NCBI RefSeq assembly: GCF_021442325.1
Contig: NZ_CP087879.1
Location: 1,984,001-2,048,000, forward strand
Length of the DNA: 64,000 bases
Reading direction: 5' to 3'
DNA from: Agromyces marinus
GTDB taxonomy: Bacteria > Actinomycetota > Actinomycetes > Actinomycetales > Microbacteriaceae
Below the pieces are notes generated by a model, which was given only the letters and a program-made list of their open reading frames with translations, did not search any database and was not told the origin of the DNA. The translations under genes were made by a program, and so were the position numbers. Below are positions 27,177-35,876 of this stretch, piece after piece (the stretch's first letter is position 1; each line of letters starts with the position of its first letter).

Positions 27177-29417
27177 TCAGGCCGTCGCCGGTGCGGCGGC
27201 GGCCACCGAGCGGATGCCGCGGCGGCGCGCGATCACGATCGCGGTGCCCGCGACGCCGACGACCCCGAAGACCACGAGTGCGCCGGCCGCGGCCCAGACG
27301 CCCGACCCGCCGACCCCGGCGACGATGAGCTGCATCCCCTGCACCGCCCAGGTGAGGGGCAGGAACGGGCTGATCGCCTGGTACGGACCACTGACGACCT
27401 CGAGCGGGTAGACACCGCCGGATGCCGCGAGCTGGAGCACGACGAGCACGAGCGAGACGACCGTCCCGATCCGCCCGAGCCAGGCGGACAGGAACGCGTG
27501 CAGCGCGGTGAACGCGACCGCGAGGAGCGCCGAGAACGCGAGGGTCTGCGGGAGCATCGCCCACGAGACCCCGAGCACGGTGTGCATGAGGGCGACGACG
27601 GCGAGCGCCTGCGCGAGGCCGATGAGGGCGCCCCGGAACAGGGTGCGCGCGACGAGCGTGCCCGTGGACGCGGTGCTGGCGAGCGCTTCGCGCGTGAAGG
27701 GCCGGAACACGAGGAAGAGGGTCATCGCCCCGAGCCAGAGGCCGATGGGGCCGATGAGCATCGCGACGACCTGGCCGAACGAGGTGATCTCGTTGTCGCG
27801 GGTCGCCTCGGCGACGACGGGGTCGGCCACGACGCTCGCGGTGGCCGAGGGGTCGAGGTCGTCGAGCGACGCGGTGCCCTCGGCGCCCAGGGCGAGCCCC
27901 TCGGCGAGTTCGTCGGTGCCCGCGGCGAGCTCGGTGGCGCCGTCGGCGGACTTCGCTGCGCCGTCGCCGAGCTGCCCGAGGCCGGTCGCGATCCCGCTCA
28001 CACCCGAGGCGAGCCCGTTCGCGCCGTAACGGAGCGCGGGCGAGCCCGCTGCCGCCTGCGAGGCACCGCCGGAGAGCTGCGAGATGCCCGACTGGAGGTC
28101 GTTCACGCCCGAACCGGTTCCGGCCACGAGCGCTGCGCCGCCGGCGGCGAGTTCGTCGAACCCGGCCGCCGTTCCGGCGCGAAGCGCGTCGCCGCCCGAT
28201 CCGAGCTGCGCGAATCCGCCCGCGGTCTCGGTGCGGAGCTTCGCGCCGCCGGTTGCGAGCACCCCGAACGCGTCGTCGATGCCCGTGACGAGGGCGTCGG
28301 CGCCATCCGCTGCACCGCGCACCTGGGTGACGTAGTCGGCGAGCGCCGCCTGCGCTGCCGCACCGCTCGGGTCCGCCGCGATCAGGCTCGGGAGAGCCGC
28401 GACGAGGTCGTCGCCGCCGCCCGCGAGCTGGTCGAGTCCGTCGGCGAACTGCCCGGTCGACCCCGAGAGTCCGGCGCCGGTCGCCGCGACGCCGTCGAGG
28501 TAGGCGCCGATGCCGGTGTCGATGCCGGTTCCCGCGGCGCGCACGCCGCCGACGTACTGACCGATTCCCGTGTCGACGCCGTCGCCGGCCTGCGCGACGC
28601 CGTCGACGTACTGCGCGATCCCGGAGGTGATGCCGTCGAGCCCGCCGGCCTGCGCGTCGAGGGTCGCGACGCCGCCCGCGAGCTGCTCGACACCCGCGGT
28701 GTACTGCCCGACGCCCGAGGCGTACGCGGCGGCCCCGTCCGCGGCCTCGGCGCTGCCGTCGGCTGCCGATCCGAGTCCCGTGGCGAGCTGCCCGAGCCCG
28801 GTCGCGAGCGAGTCCGCGCCGTCGGCGAGCTGCCCGGCGCCGTCGGCGGCGTCGCCGAACGACCCGCCGACCTGCACGAGCTGGCCGTAGAGCCCCTCGA
28901 GGTACTGCGTGGTCAGCTGGTGCCCGAACGTGGTCGCGACCGCGTCGCCGACCGCGGCGCCGACACTCCCCGCGAGGTAGCTGTGCGCGTCGTCGGTGCG
29001 GATGTCGAGGGCCGCGGTCGTGGGTGCGTCGCCCGCGAGCGAGGTGACCGAGGCCGAGAAGTCGGCCGGGATCGTCAGCACCGCGTAGGCCTCGCCGTCG
29101 GCGAGCCGCGCTGCGGCGTCCTCGTCGTTCGAGATGCTCCAGTCGAACCCGGTGTCGCCGTCGCCGGTGAGCTCGGTGACGAGCAGCCGCCCGGCGAGCA
29201 CGGGCTGCTCCTGGCCGTCGGGCGTCGTGGTCGTGACCATCTCGTCGTTGTTGACCACGATCGCGGGGATCGTGTCGAGGCGTTCGTCGGCGCCGCCGAT
29301 CGCGCCGGCGACGAGGCCCGCGACGGCGAGCGGGACGGCGATCACGGCCGCGACGAGCGCTGCACGCCGGAACCGGCGGCGACCTGGCGATGCCGTGAGC
29401 GTTTCGGTGCGGGTCAT
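27177..29417 (-). CDS. YhgE/Pip-family membrane protein with long Gly/Ala repeat domain
   Basis: 746 residues. One N-terminal helix (ALVAAVIAVPLAVAGLVAGAI) is followed by an extracytoplasmic domain with VVNNDEMV. A long Gly/Ala/Asp-rich repeat region of about 330 residues (units such as GLGQLATGLGSAADG) resembles the coiled repeats of phage-infection-protein homologues. At the C-terminus are about five to six membrane helices of the ABC-2 permease type. The start overlaps the MMPL stop by four bases. The pairing with an MMPL protein under one TetR repressor suggests a combined export or envelope-lipid system. Substrate unknown. Confidence 0.85.
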   Translation of the reverse strand: MTRTETLTASPGRRRFRRAALVAAVIAVPLAVAGLVAGAIGGADERLDTIPAIVVNNDEMVTTTTPDGQEQPVLAGRLLVTELTGDGDTGFDWSISNDEDAAARLADGEAYAVLTIPADFSASVTSLAGDAPTTAALDIRTDDAHSYLAGSVGAAVGDAVATTFGHQLTTQYLEGLYGQLVQVGGSFGDAADGAGQLADGADSLATGLGQLATGLGSAADGSAEAADGAAAYASGVGQYTAGVEQLAGGVATLDAQAGGLDGITSGIAQYVDGVAQAGDGVDTGIGQYVGGVRAAGTGIDTGIGAYLDGVAATGAGLSGSTGQFADGLDQLAGGGDDLVAALPSLIAADPSGAAAQAALADYVTQVRGAADGADALVTGIDDAFGVLATGGAKLRTETAGGFAQLGSGGDALRAGTAAGFDELAAGGAALVAGTGSGVNDLQSGISQLSGGASQAAAGSPALRYGANGLASGVSGIATGLGQLGDGAAKSADGATELAAGTDELAEGLALGAEGTASLDDLDPSATASVVADPVVAEATRDNEITSFGQVVAMLIGPIGLWLGAMTLFLVFRPFTREALASTASTGTLVARTLFRGALIGLAQALAVVALMHTVLGVSWAMLPQTLAFSALLAVAFTALHAFLSAWLGRIGTVVSLVLVVLQLAASGGVYPLEVVSGPYQAISPFLPLTWAVQGMQLIVAGVGGSGVWAAAGALVVFGVVGVAGTAIVIARRRGIRSVAAAAPATA

Positions 29418-32302
29418 CGGAGTGCCTCCTGGGGGCGGGCGACGAGGTCGAGCGAGCGGATGCCGCGGCCCTCGAACGCCGTCGCGGCGTGCTCGAGGTC
29501 CGCATCGGGCGCGGTGGTGGCGATGAGCAGGACGTCGGACGGCACGAGGCGCGCGAGCGCCGGCCACAACCGGTCCGGGATGCGGGATGCGCCATCGAGG
29601 TCGACGACCACCGCGCGCGGCTTCTCGGCGAGGGCTGCGGCGACGCACACGAGCACCCGGTCGAGCGTGTCGAGCGCGTCGAAGGGCGTGTCGGGATCGA
29701 TGGGGCGCACGAGCGGGTCGCCCACGGCGGTCCGCGCCTCTCCGGCGCGGCGCACGGCGGTCCGGACGGCCGGTCGGCCGGAGTCGAGGCGGTACCACGC
29801 CCGGGTCGCGTCGACGCGTGCGGCGACGAGTTCGCCCGCGGTGGCGCCGGCTGCGGCATCCGTCACGGTGTCGGCCAGGGCGACGCGGCGCATGACCGCA
29901 CCCGCGTCGGTGGGCAGCGGCGACCCGAGCACCGCCAGCCGGCCGCCGGCGGGTGCGACGCGACCGGCGAGCACGGCGCCGAGGAGGCGACGTTCGGCGG
30001 GCGCGCGGCGCACGACGAGGACGGCGCCGTTCGGGACGGCGATCGAGAGCGGCCCGACCGGATCGTCGGGGTCGCCGATGCGGAGGTCCTCGGCGAGCAC
30101 GTCGGCGCCGCGTGCCGCGGCCCACTCCGACTCGGCGAGGTGGGCGCGCAGCCCCTCCCCCTCGATGTCCACGTCGGGCAGCACGCGGCCGAGCCACTTC
30201 GGCAGCCACCACGCGCCGCGTCCGGCGAGCGCCATCGCCGCGGGCACGAGCGTCATGCGCACGAGGAACGCGTCGAACACCACGCCGATCGCGAGGGCGA
30301 ACGCGATGCCCTTGATCACCCCGGTGCCCTCGGGCACGAAGGCGAAGAAGACGAAGAACATGATCAGGGCCGCCGCGGTGACCACGCGCGCGGCGTGCTG
30401 GTAGCCGTGCACGATCGAGGTGCGCGGGTTCCGGGTCTTCACGAACTCCTCGCGCATGCCCGAGACGAGGAACACCTCGTAGTCCATCGCGAGGCCGAAC
30501 AGGATCGCCATGAGCAGGATCGGCAGGAAGCTCAGGATCGGTCCCGGCTCGATGTGCATGAGGTCGGCGAACCACCCCCACTGGAACACGGCGACCGTGA
30601 CCCCGATCGCGCCGAACGCCGACAGCAGGAATCCGAGCGCCGCCTTCACGGGGACGAACACCGACCTGAACACGATGAGCAGCAGGATCACCGAGAGCCC
30701 GACCACGATGAGCGCGAACGGGAGCAGCGCGTCGTCGAGGCGCTGCGAGATGTCGATGCCGACGGCCGTGTAGCCGGTGACCGCGATGGGCGTTCCGTAG
30801 TCGTCGGCGATGCCGTCGGCGAGGTCGCGGATGTCCTGCACGACCTGCTTGGTGGCCGCGTCGGTCGGGGCCGATTCGGGCACGACCTGGATGATCGCGG
30901 TGTCGACGGTCTCGTTGGGCAGGCCCTCGCCGACGTAGGCGACGCCCTCGACCTCGGCGAGCCGGTCGCCGATGGCGTCGAGGTCGCCGAAGATGTCGGT
31001 GGTCTGCGTGATGTCGACCGTGACGATGAGCGGTCCGTTGTAGCCGGGGCCGAAGCCCTCGGCGACCATGTCGTACGCCTCGCGCTGGCTGGAGCCCGGG
31101 TCGCCCTCGCCGCCGGGCAGGTTGAGGTCGAGGCTCGCGGCGGGCACGGCTGCGGCGCCGAGCAGGCCCACGACGAGCAGCACGAACACGACCGGAGCCT
31201 TGAGCACCGTGTCGACCCAGCGTCGGCCGAGCGTGCGGCGCGTGGCGTCGTCGGATGCCACGGCGCGACGGTGCGCGCGACCACCCGGCTTCGGGACGAG
31301 CCGTCGCTTCGCGAGGCCGAACAGCGCGGGCAGGAGCGTGGTGGCCCCGAGCACCGCGAGGAGGACGGCGAACGCGGCGGCGACGCCCATGACGCTGAGG
31401 AAGGGGATGCCGACCACGAGCAGGCCGAGCAGCGCGATGATGACCGTGAGCCCCGCGAACACGACGGCGCTGCCCGCGGTCGCGACGGCTTCGGCCGCGC
31501 TCTCCTCCGGGTCCGCACCTCGCGCGAGCTGGGTCCGGTGCCTCGACAGGATGAACAGGGCGTAGTCGATGCCGACCGCGAGGCCGATCATCACCGCGAG
31601 CATGGGCGCGGTGCTCGAGACGGGTGCGAACGCGGCCACGAGCGCGATCCCGCCGAAGGTCGCGCCGACCCCGACGATCGCGGTGAGCAGCGGCATCCCC
31701 GCGGCCAGCAGCGACCCGAACGTGATGACGAGCACGACGCCCGCGAACACGACGCCGAACACCTCGGTGATCGTGAGCCCGAACGTGGTCTCGGTGAACA
31801 CGTCGCCGCCGAACGCGACCTCGAGCCCGGCGTCCTCGCCGATCGCGCCCGTCGCGATGACGGCGTCGAGCTGCTCGTCGGTGACCTCGGTGACCTGGCC
31901 CTCGAACTGGATCTGGATGTAGGCGGTGCGGTCGTCGCCGGAGACCTGGTCGCCGGCGAACTCGTCGAACGGACCGAGCACGTTGTCGACGCCGTCGACG
32001 TCTTCGAGCGCGGTCTCGAGGTCGGTGATCGCGCTACGGTACGGCTCGTTCTCGACCGAGTCGCCGTCCGGGGCCTCGAGGACCGCCTTCGCCGATGCGC
32101 CCGCGGTCTGCGGGAACACCGCCGCGAGGTGGTCGATGGCGTCCTGCGACTCGGTGCCGGGGATGGAGTAGGACTCCTCGAGCTGGCCACCGAGGCCGAG
32201 TCCGGCGCCGAGGAGGCCGCCGAGGGCGAGGGCCCAGGCGAGGATCACGATCCAGGCGCGACGGAATGCGAATCGTCCGATTCGGTGGAGCAGCAGGGCC
32301 AA
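29414..32302 (-). CDS. MMPL/RND-type transporter with C-terminal decayed ABC-ATPase-like domain
   Basis: 962 residues. The first roughly 710 are a normal MMPL protein: two sets of membrane helices with the proton-relay motifs GLAVGIDYALFILSRHR and GLAMDYEVFLVSGMREE, plus two large outside loops. Residues about 715-962 are extra and look like an ABC-transporter ATPase without its catalytic motifs. GPLSIAVPNGAVLVVRRAP... stands where Walker A should be, followed by GGRLAVLGSPLP and, near residue 897, KPRAVVVDLDGASRIPD in the Walker B place. The start is a TTG at 32300-32302 with AAAGG seven bases upstream. It lies between tetR (11 bases upstream) and the YhgE/Pip gene (4-base overlap). Confidence 0.88.
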   Translation of the reverse strand: MALLLHRIGRFAFRRAWIVILAWALALGGLLGAGLGLGGQLEESYSIPGTESQDAIDHLAAVFPQTAGASAKAVLEAPDGDSVENEPYRSAITDLETALEDVDGVDNVLGPFDEFAGDQVSGDDRTAYIQIQFEGQVTEVTDEQLDAVIATGAIGEDAGLEVAFGGDVFTETTFGLTITEVFGVVFAGVVLVITFGSLLAAGMPLLTAIVGVGATFGGIALVAAFAPVSSTAPMLAVMIGLAVGIDYALFILSRHRTQLARGADPEESAAEAVATAGSAVVFAGLTVIIALLGLLVVGIPFLSVMGVAAAFAVLLAVLGATTLLPALFGLAKRRLVPKPGGRAHRRAVASDDATRRTLGRRWVDTVLKAPVVFVLLVVGLLGAAAVPAASLDLNLPGGEGDPGSSQREAYDMVAEGFGPGYNGPLIVTVDITQTTDIFGDLDAIGDRLAEVEGVAYVGEGLPNETVDTAIIQVVPESAPTDAATKQVVQDIRDLADGIADDYGTPIAVTGYTAVGIDISQRLDDALLPFALIVVGLSVILLLIVFRSVFVPVKAALGFLLSAFGAIGVTVAVFQWGWFADLMHIEPGPILSFLPILLMAILFGLAMDYEVFLVSGMREEFVKTRNPRTSIVHGYQHAARVVTAAALIMFFVFFAFVPEGTGVIKGIAFALAIGVVFDAFLVRMTLVPAAMALAGRGAWWLPKWLGRVLPDVDIEGEGLRAHLAESEWAAARGADVLAEDLRIGDPDDPVGPLSIAVPNGAVLVVRRAPAERRLLGAVLAGRVAPAGGRLAVLGSPLPTDAGAVMRRVALADTVTDAAAGATAGELVAARVDATRAWYRLDSGRPAVRTAVRRAGEARTAVGDPLVRPIDPDTPFDALDTLDRVLVCVAAALAEKPRAVVVDLDGASRIPDRLWPALARLVPSDVLLIATTAPDADLEHAATAFEGRGIRSLDLVARPQEALR

Positions 32303-32313
32303 TGGTTCGCCTT

Positions 32314-32907
32314 TCAGCTTTCGGCGTGACGGACGGGGGCGAGGATGTCGGGGATGATCCGGTGCAGCGCGGCGCGCAGGTCGTCGTCGCCCGGGAGCGC
32401 GGCCTCGTCGGTGAACCCGCGTCCCGCGGTGAGCAGGAAGGCCGCGCCGCCGAGCGCGATGCCGAACCGGACCTGGTCCTCGACGCTCTCGCCCTGCCCG
32501 CACAGGGCGGCGTCGAGCCGCCGGATGGCGAGGTCGGCGCGGGCGATGATGGGCAGTTCGGACAGGCTCGGGCCCTGGATCAGGAACACGTGGACGGCCT
32601 GCCGGTGCGCGATCAGGAGGTCGACGATGTCTCGGACGAGCTCGGCCCTCGGGTCGGTGCCGCTCCCGGCGAGGAAGCGTTCGAGCGCGGCCTCGACGGC
32701 CTCGACGGCCGGCTCGATGGCGGCCTCGAGCAGGGCCTCCTTCGACCCGTAGTGGTACAGCACGCTCGACTTCGCGTAGCCGGCCGCGTCGGCGATCTGC
32801 TGGAGCGAGGTCGCGGCGAATCCGCTCGCGGCGAACTGCTCGAGGGCGGCGTGCTTGAGTTCGTCGGCCGCGCGCACGCGCGACGCCGGCGTGACATCCG
32901 TGGGCAT
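32314..32907 (-). CDS. TetR-family regulator of the MMPL-YhgE operon
   Basis: 197 residues. The helix-turn-helix TSLQQIADAAGYAKSSVLYHY is at about residues 34-54. It is the first gene of the operon tetR-MMPL-YhgE/Pip, and two palindromes lie 16 to 48 bases upstream of its start, so it most likely represses its own operon. The C-terminal ligand pocket is not diagnostic. Confidence 0.9.
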   Translation of the reverse strand: MPTDVTPASRVRAADELKHAALEQFAASGFAATSLQQIADAAGYAKSSVLYHYGSKEALLEAAIEPAVEAVEAALERFLAGSGTDPRAELVRDIVDLLIAHRQAVHVFLIQGPSLSELPIIARADLAIRRLDAALCGQGESVEDQVRFGIALGGAAFLLTAGRGFTDEAALPGDDDLRAALHRIIPDILAPVRHAES

Positions 32908-32922
32908 GGCGTCGACGCTAGT

Positions 32923-32955
32923 TGACCGATCGGTCAGATCCTGCCCGATCGGTCA
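32923..32955. promoter_or_regulatory. Tandem TetR operators
   Basis: TGACCGATCGGTCA (32923-32936) is a perfect 14-bp palindrome. A second copy with one mismatch, TGCCCGATCGGTCA, lies at 32942-32955. The starts are 19 bp apart, so two dimers could sit on offset faces of the DNA. Confidence 0.8.
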
Positions 32956-33049
32956 GACTCGGGGTGTTCTCCCAGTCTCGCCCCGACCATCGCGCCACGC
33001 CCGCGGGCGATCACTCGCGCGCACCCCGCCGACGCGCTAGCGTGGCGGG

Positions 33050-33238
33050 ATGCGCAAGTACCTCTTCAGTGGAGCGGTCCTCAGTTCGCTGTTCGGTGCG
33101 ATCAGCGTGATCCGCACCACCAAGGACGGTCCGCGCGACTGGCGGCTCGTGCTCATGTGGGTCTCCTGGGCCGCGAGCCTCGCCATCGCGATCGGCACGG
33201 TCGCCGACGACGAGAAGCGCCGCGAACTGACGCAGTAG
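33050..33238 (+). CDS. Small membrane protein, unknown
   Basis: 62 residues with a hydrophobic start (YLFSGAVLSSLFGAISVI) and a second helix (LVLMWVSWAASLAIAIGTV), then a charged tail. The reading frame has a strong high-GC third-position bias and an ATG start. It is divergent from tetR across a 142-base gap that holds the operators. The family is not recognised. Confidence 0.65.
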   Translation: MRKYLFSGAVLSSLFGAISVIRTTKDGPRDWRLVLMWVSWAASLAIAIGTVADDEKRRELTQ

Positions 33239-33356
33239 CACGACCCGACCCCACCTCCCCGTCCGCGCTGACGGCTCGGCGCCCCTGCGGCGTGTCCGAG
33301 CCCCGGGGGTCCTCGCGTGACGGACACTTGAACCACCGACGACCGAGAGGACCCCG

Positions 33357-33800
33357 ATGTTCCGCCGCTGGCGTCGCGCACGGCTCGCCGCACAGACCGC
33401 CGCCCACACCGCACCCGCCCCGTCGCCCCGCGCGACCGCGGCCGATCTCCGCGGCGAGCACATCTTCGAGCTCGTCAACGCGCGCCTTTCGAAGTTCATC
33501 GGCCCCGACGGCCAGTGGTCCCTCGTCCGCCGCGAGTCCGGCGACTCGGACCGCATCTTCCAGGCCATGCTGACCCACCAGATCGCCGCCGAGGTCACCC
33601 GGGTCATCCTCGAGGAGCGCGAGCAGGTCGCCGTCATCGTCCCCGCCGACGAGGCCTCCCTCGCCCTGTCGTGGACGCCCGCCCCGCTCGTCGTCTGGGC
33701 CGACCCGGTCGAGGTCGACGAAGCGGATGCCGCGCACCCCGCCGCGTCCGACGCCGACGCGCCGCACGACGAACCGGTCGAGGCCGCGCGCGCCGCCTGA
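33357..33800 (+). CDS. Hypothetical cytosolic protein
   Basis: 147 residues. A basic N-terminus (FRRWRRARLAAQT) leads to a compact middle region (IFELVNARLSKFIGPDGQWSLVRRE...MLTHQIAAEVTRVIL) and an acidic Ala/Asp-rich tail. GAGAGG lies 6 bases before the ATG. No family is recognised. The stretch that follows (33825-33860) can pair CCGCCGAT with ATCGGCGG ahead of GGCTTTCTT, a weak terminator candidate. Confidence 0.6.
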   Translation: MFRRWRRARLAAQTAAHTAPAPSPRATAADLRGEHIFELVNARLSKFIGPDGQWSLVRRESGDSDRIFQAMLTHQIAAEVTRVILEEREQVAVIVPADEASLALSWTPAPLVVWADPVEVDEADAAHPAASDADAPHDEPVEAARAA

Positions 33801-33960
33801 CCGACGAACCCGGGCCCGCGGCATCCGCCGATGACGGAGATGACGTTCCAAAATCGGCGGGGCTTTCTTGTACGGCCGCCTCGCGCGGCCCCCGCGCGGC
33901 CGTTCGTAGCGTGATCACACGGGTCCACCCGGCCCGAACCGCTCGAACGACAGGAGCAGC

Positions 33961-34638
33961 ATGACCTCCGCGCCGCCCTCCCCGACCGCGTCCTCCGCCG
34001 GCTCGACGGCACCCGCCGCCGAGCGGCGCCGCGGCCGAACCCCCGCACGCGACCTCGCCCAGATCGCCGTCTTCGCCGCGCTCATCGCCGCTCTCGGCCT
34101 GCCCGGTGCACTCTACATCGGCGGCGGCGCGGTGCCGATCACGTTCCAGACGCTCGGCGTCATGCTCGCCGGCGCCATCCTCGGCGCACGCAAGGGGGCG
34201 CTCTCCGTGCTCCTGCTCCTCGCGCTCGTGGCGGCAGGGCTCCCCCTGCTCTCCGGCGGTCGCGGCGGCCTCGGGGTCTTCGTCGGCCCGTCCGTCGGCT
34301 ACCTCATCGGCTGGGTCCTGGGAGCGCTCGTGATCGGATGGTGCACCGCCCGCCTCCTGCCCCGCTACCGCGTGCTCCCCGCCCTCGGCGCTACCGCGCT
34401 CGGCGGGATCGTCGCGGTCTACCTCGTCGGCGTGCCCGTGTTCGCCGCGATCACCGCCACCCCGATCGGCGCCGCCCTGGCCGGTTCGGCGCTCTTCCTG
34501 CCGGGCGACATCCTCAAGGTGGTCGTCACCGTCCTCGTCGCCAAGGGCGTCCACCGCGCATGGCCCGGCCTCATCGAGCCGCAGCCGTGGCCCTGGGCCC
34601 GCGCCGCGGCCCGCCCCGCTGGGGCGTCCGCGGAATGA
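33961..34638 (+). CDS. bioY: Biotin ECF transporter substrate-binding (S) component
   Basis: 225 residues with a disordered 30-residue start and six membrane helices. The BioY hallmarks are VPITFQTLGVMLAGAILGARKGALSVLLLL and GRGGLGVFVGPSVGYLIGW. It binds biotin and works with the BioM ATPase and BioN coupling protein encoded downstream. GGAGC lies just before the ATG. The operon is bioY-ligase-thiolase-bioM-bioN, with each of the first four genes overlapping the next by four bases. I found no clear BioQ or BirA site in the 160-base upstream gap. Confidence 0.93.
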   Translation: MTSAPPSPTASSAGSTAPAAERRRGRTPARDLAQIAVFAALIAALGLPGALYIGGGAVPITFQTLGVMLAGAILGARKGALSVLLLLALVAAGLPLLSGGRGGLGVFVGPSVGYLIGWVLGALVIGWCTARLLPRYRVLPALGATALGGIVAVYLVGVPVFAAITATPIGAALAGSALFLPGDILKVVVTVLVAKGVHRAWPGLIEPQPWPWARAAARPAGASAE

Positions 34639-35876
34639 CCGACGGGCTCGGCGGAACCGGCGACCGCGTCGCGCTCGAGTTCGGCGAGCGGCGCGTCCGC
34701 TACGACGAACTCGCGCGCGCGGTCGCCGCCGCCGGGTCCGCGCCCGCCGACGGCCCCATCGGATGCCGCGGCGACGGCGACCCGATCGACACCGCCATCG
34801 CGGTGCTCGCCGCACTCGCGGCGCATCGACCGGTCCTCATCGGCGGCGGGACGGACGACGCCGCACGACTGGCACCGAGCCTGCCCCCGGGAACCGGGCT
34901 CGCCGTCATGACCTCGGGCTCGAGTTCGCGCGACGGTCGGCCCCGCGTCATCGCCCGCACGGCCGCCTCCTGGACCGACTCGTTCGTCCCGTTCGCGAGG
35001 GTCGCCGGACTCGACGCGGGCGACCGGGTCGCGATCACCGGACCCCTCGTCGCGTCGATGCACCTCTTCGCCGTGCTCCAGTCGCTCGCGATCGGTGCGA
35101 CCGCGACCGACCGCGTGCACGACGCCACCGCGGTGCACGCCACCCCGACCCGGCTCGCCCGCCTGCTCCACGCCGACGCCCTCGCGCCCGGCACGCGTGC
35201 GATCGTCGCGGGAGCCTCACTGCCGGACGCCGTCCGCGCGTCGGCGCTGCACCGCGGCATCCGGCTGGTCGAGTACTACGGCGCGGCCGAGCTCTCCCTC
35301 GTCCTCGCCGCGCGCGACGACGGCGTCACGGGCGGACTGCATCCCTTCCCCGGCGTCGAGGTCGACCTCCGGCCGACCGCCGACGGACTCCTGCTCTGGG
35401 CGCGCTCGCCGTTCCTCGCACTCGACGTCGTCGGGGGCGGCCTGCGCCGCGACGCCGACGGCTTCGCCACCGTGGGCGACCTCGCCGAACGCACCCTCGA
35501 CGGCGGGATCCGCGTGCTCGGACGCGGGGATTCGGCGATCACCACGGCCGGTGCGACCGTGCTCGCCGAGGACGTCGAGGCGCGCCTCGCGACGCTCGCC
35601 GGCGTGCACGACGCCGCCGTCGTCGGCACCCCGCACCGCGTACTCGGGCAGCGCATCGCCGCGCTCGTCGAACTGGCCCCCGGCACCGACCTCGCCGAGG
35701 TCGCCGCGGCCGCCCGCACGCGGCTCGGACCGGCCGAGCTGCCCCGCCGGTGGTACGCGGGGACCCTGCCGCGCACCGCCACGGGCAAGCCCGCCCGCGG
35801 GCTCCTGCGCGAGCAGATCGCCTCGGGGGCGTTCGGCCCCGGACATCCGCCCGCCGCCGAGGGAGCACGCCCATGA
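34635..35876 (+). CDS. Small AMP-forming acyl-CoA ligase in the biotin operon
   Basis: 413 residues, short for the adenylate-forming family (closer to MenE than to long acyl-CoA synthetases). Core motifs are present: the phosphate loop MTSGSSSRDGRPR (about residues 95-107), YYGAAE, GDLAE, GRGDSAI, and the catalytic Lys in PRTATGKPARG near the C-terminus. It activates a carboxylic acid as acyl-AMP and then acyl-CoA. Its place between bioY and bioMN suggests a biotin-precursor acid such as pimelate, but that is only context. The ATG overlaps the bioY stop. Confidence 0.82.
   Translation: MTDGLGGTGDRVALEFGERRVRYDELARAVAAAGSAPADGPIGCRGDGDPIDTAIAVLAALAAHRPVLIGGGTDDAARLAPSLPPGTGLAVMTSGSSSRDGRPRVIARTAASWTDSFVPFARVAGLDAGDRVAITGPLVASMHLFAVLQSLAIGATATDRVHDATAVHATPTRLARLLHADALAPGTRAIVAGASLPDAVRASALHRGIRLVEYYGAAELSLVLAARDDGVTGGLHPFPGVEVDLRPTADGLLLWARSPFLALDVVGGGLRRDADGFATVGDLAERTLDGGIRVLGRGDSAITTAGATVLAEDVEARLATLAGVHDAAVVGTPHRVLGQRIAALVELAPGTDLAEVAAAARTRLGPAELPRRWYAGTLPRTATGKPARGLLREQIASGAFGPGHPPAAEGARP

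Noticed and set aside
22537-27411. Very long plus-strand open frame opposite ilvD and otsAB
   Set aside because: The translated text is Arg/Glu/Val-rich shadow sequence from high-GC codon bias, and it lies over two clear enzymes on the other strand.
27171-30404. Plus-strand open frame of over 1,000 codons opposite YhgE/Pip
   Set aside because: Shadow of the Gly/Ala repeat region, with no domains or start signals.
33801-33960. Biotin riboswitch or BioQ operator before bioY
   Set aside because: I saw inverted repeats but none matching a known biotin regulator site. Only a weak stem and a GC hairpin are supported.
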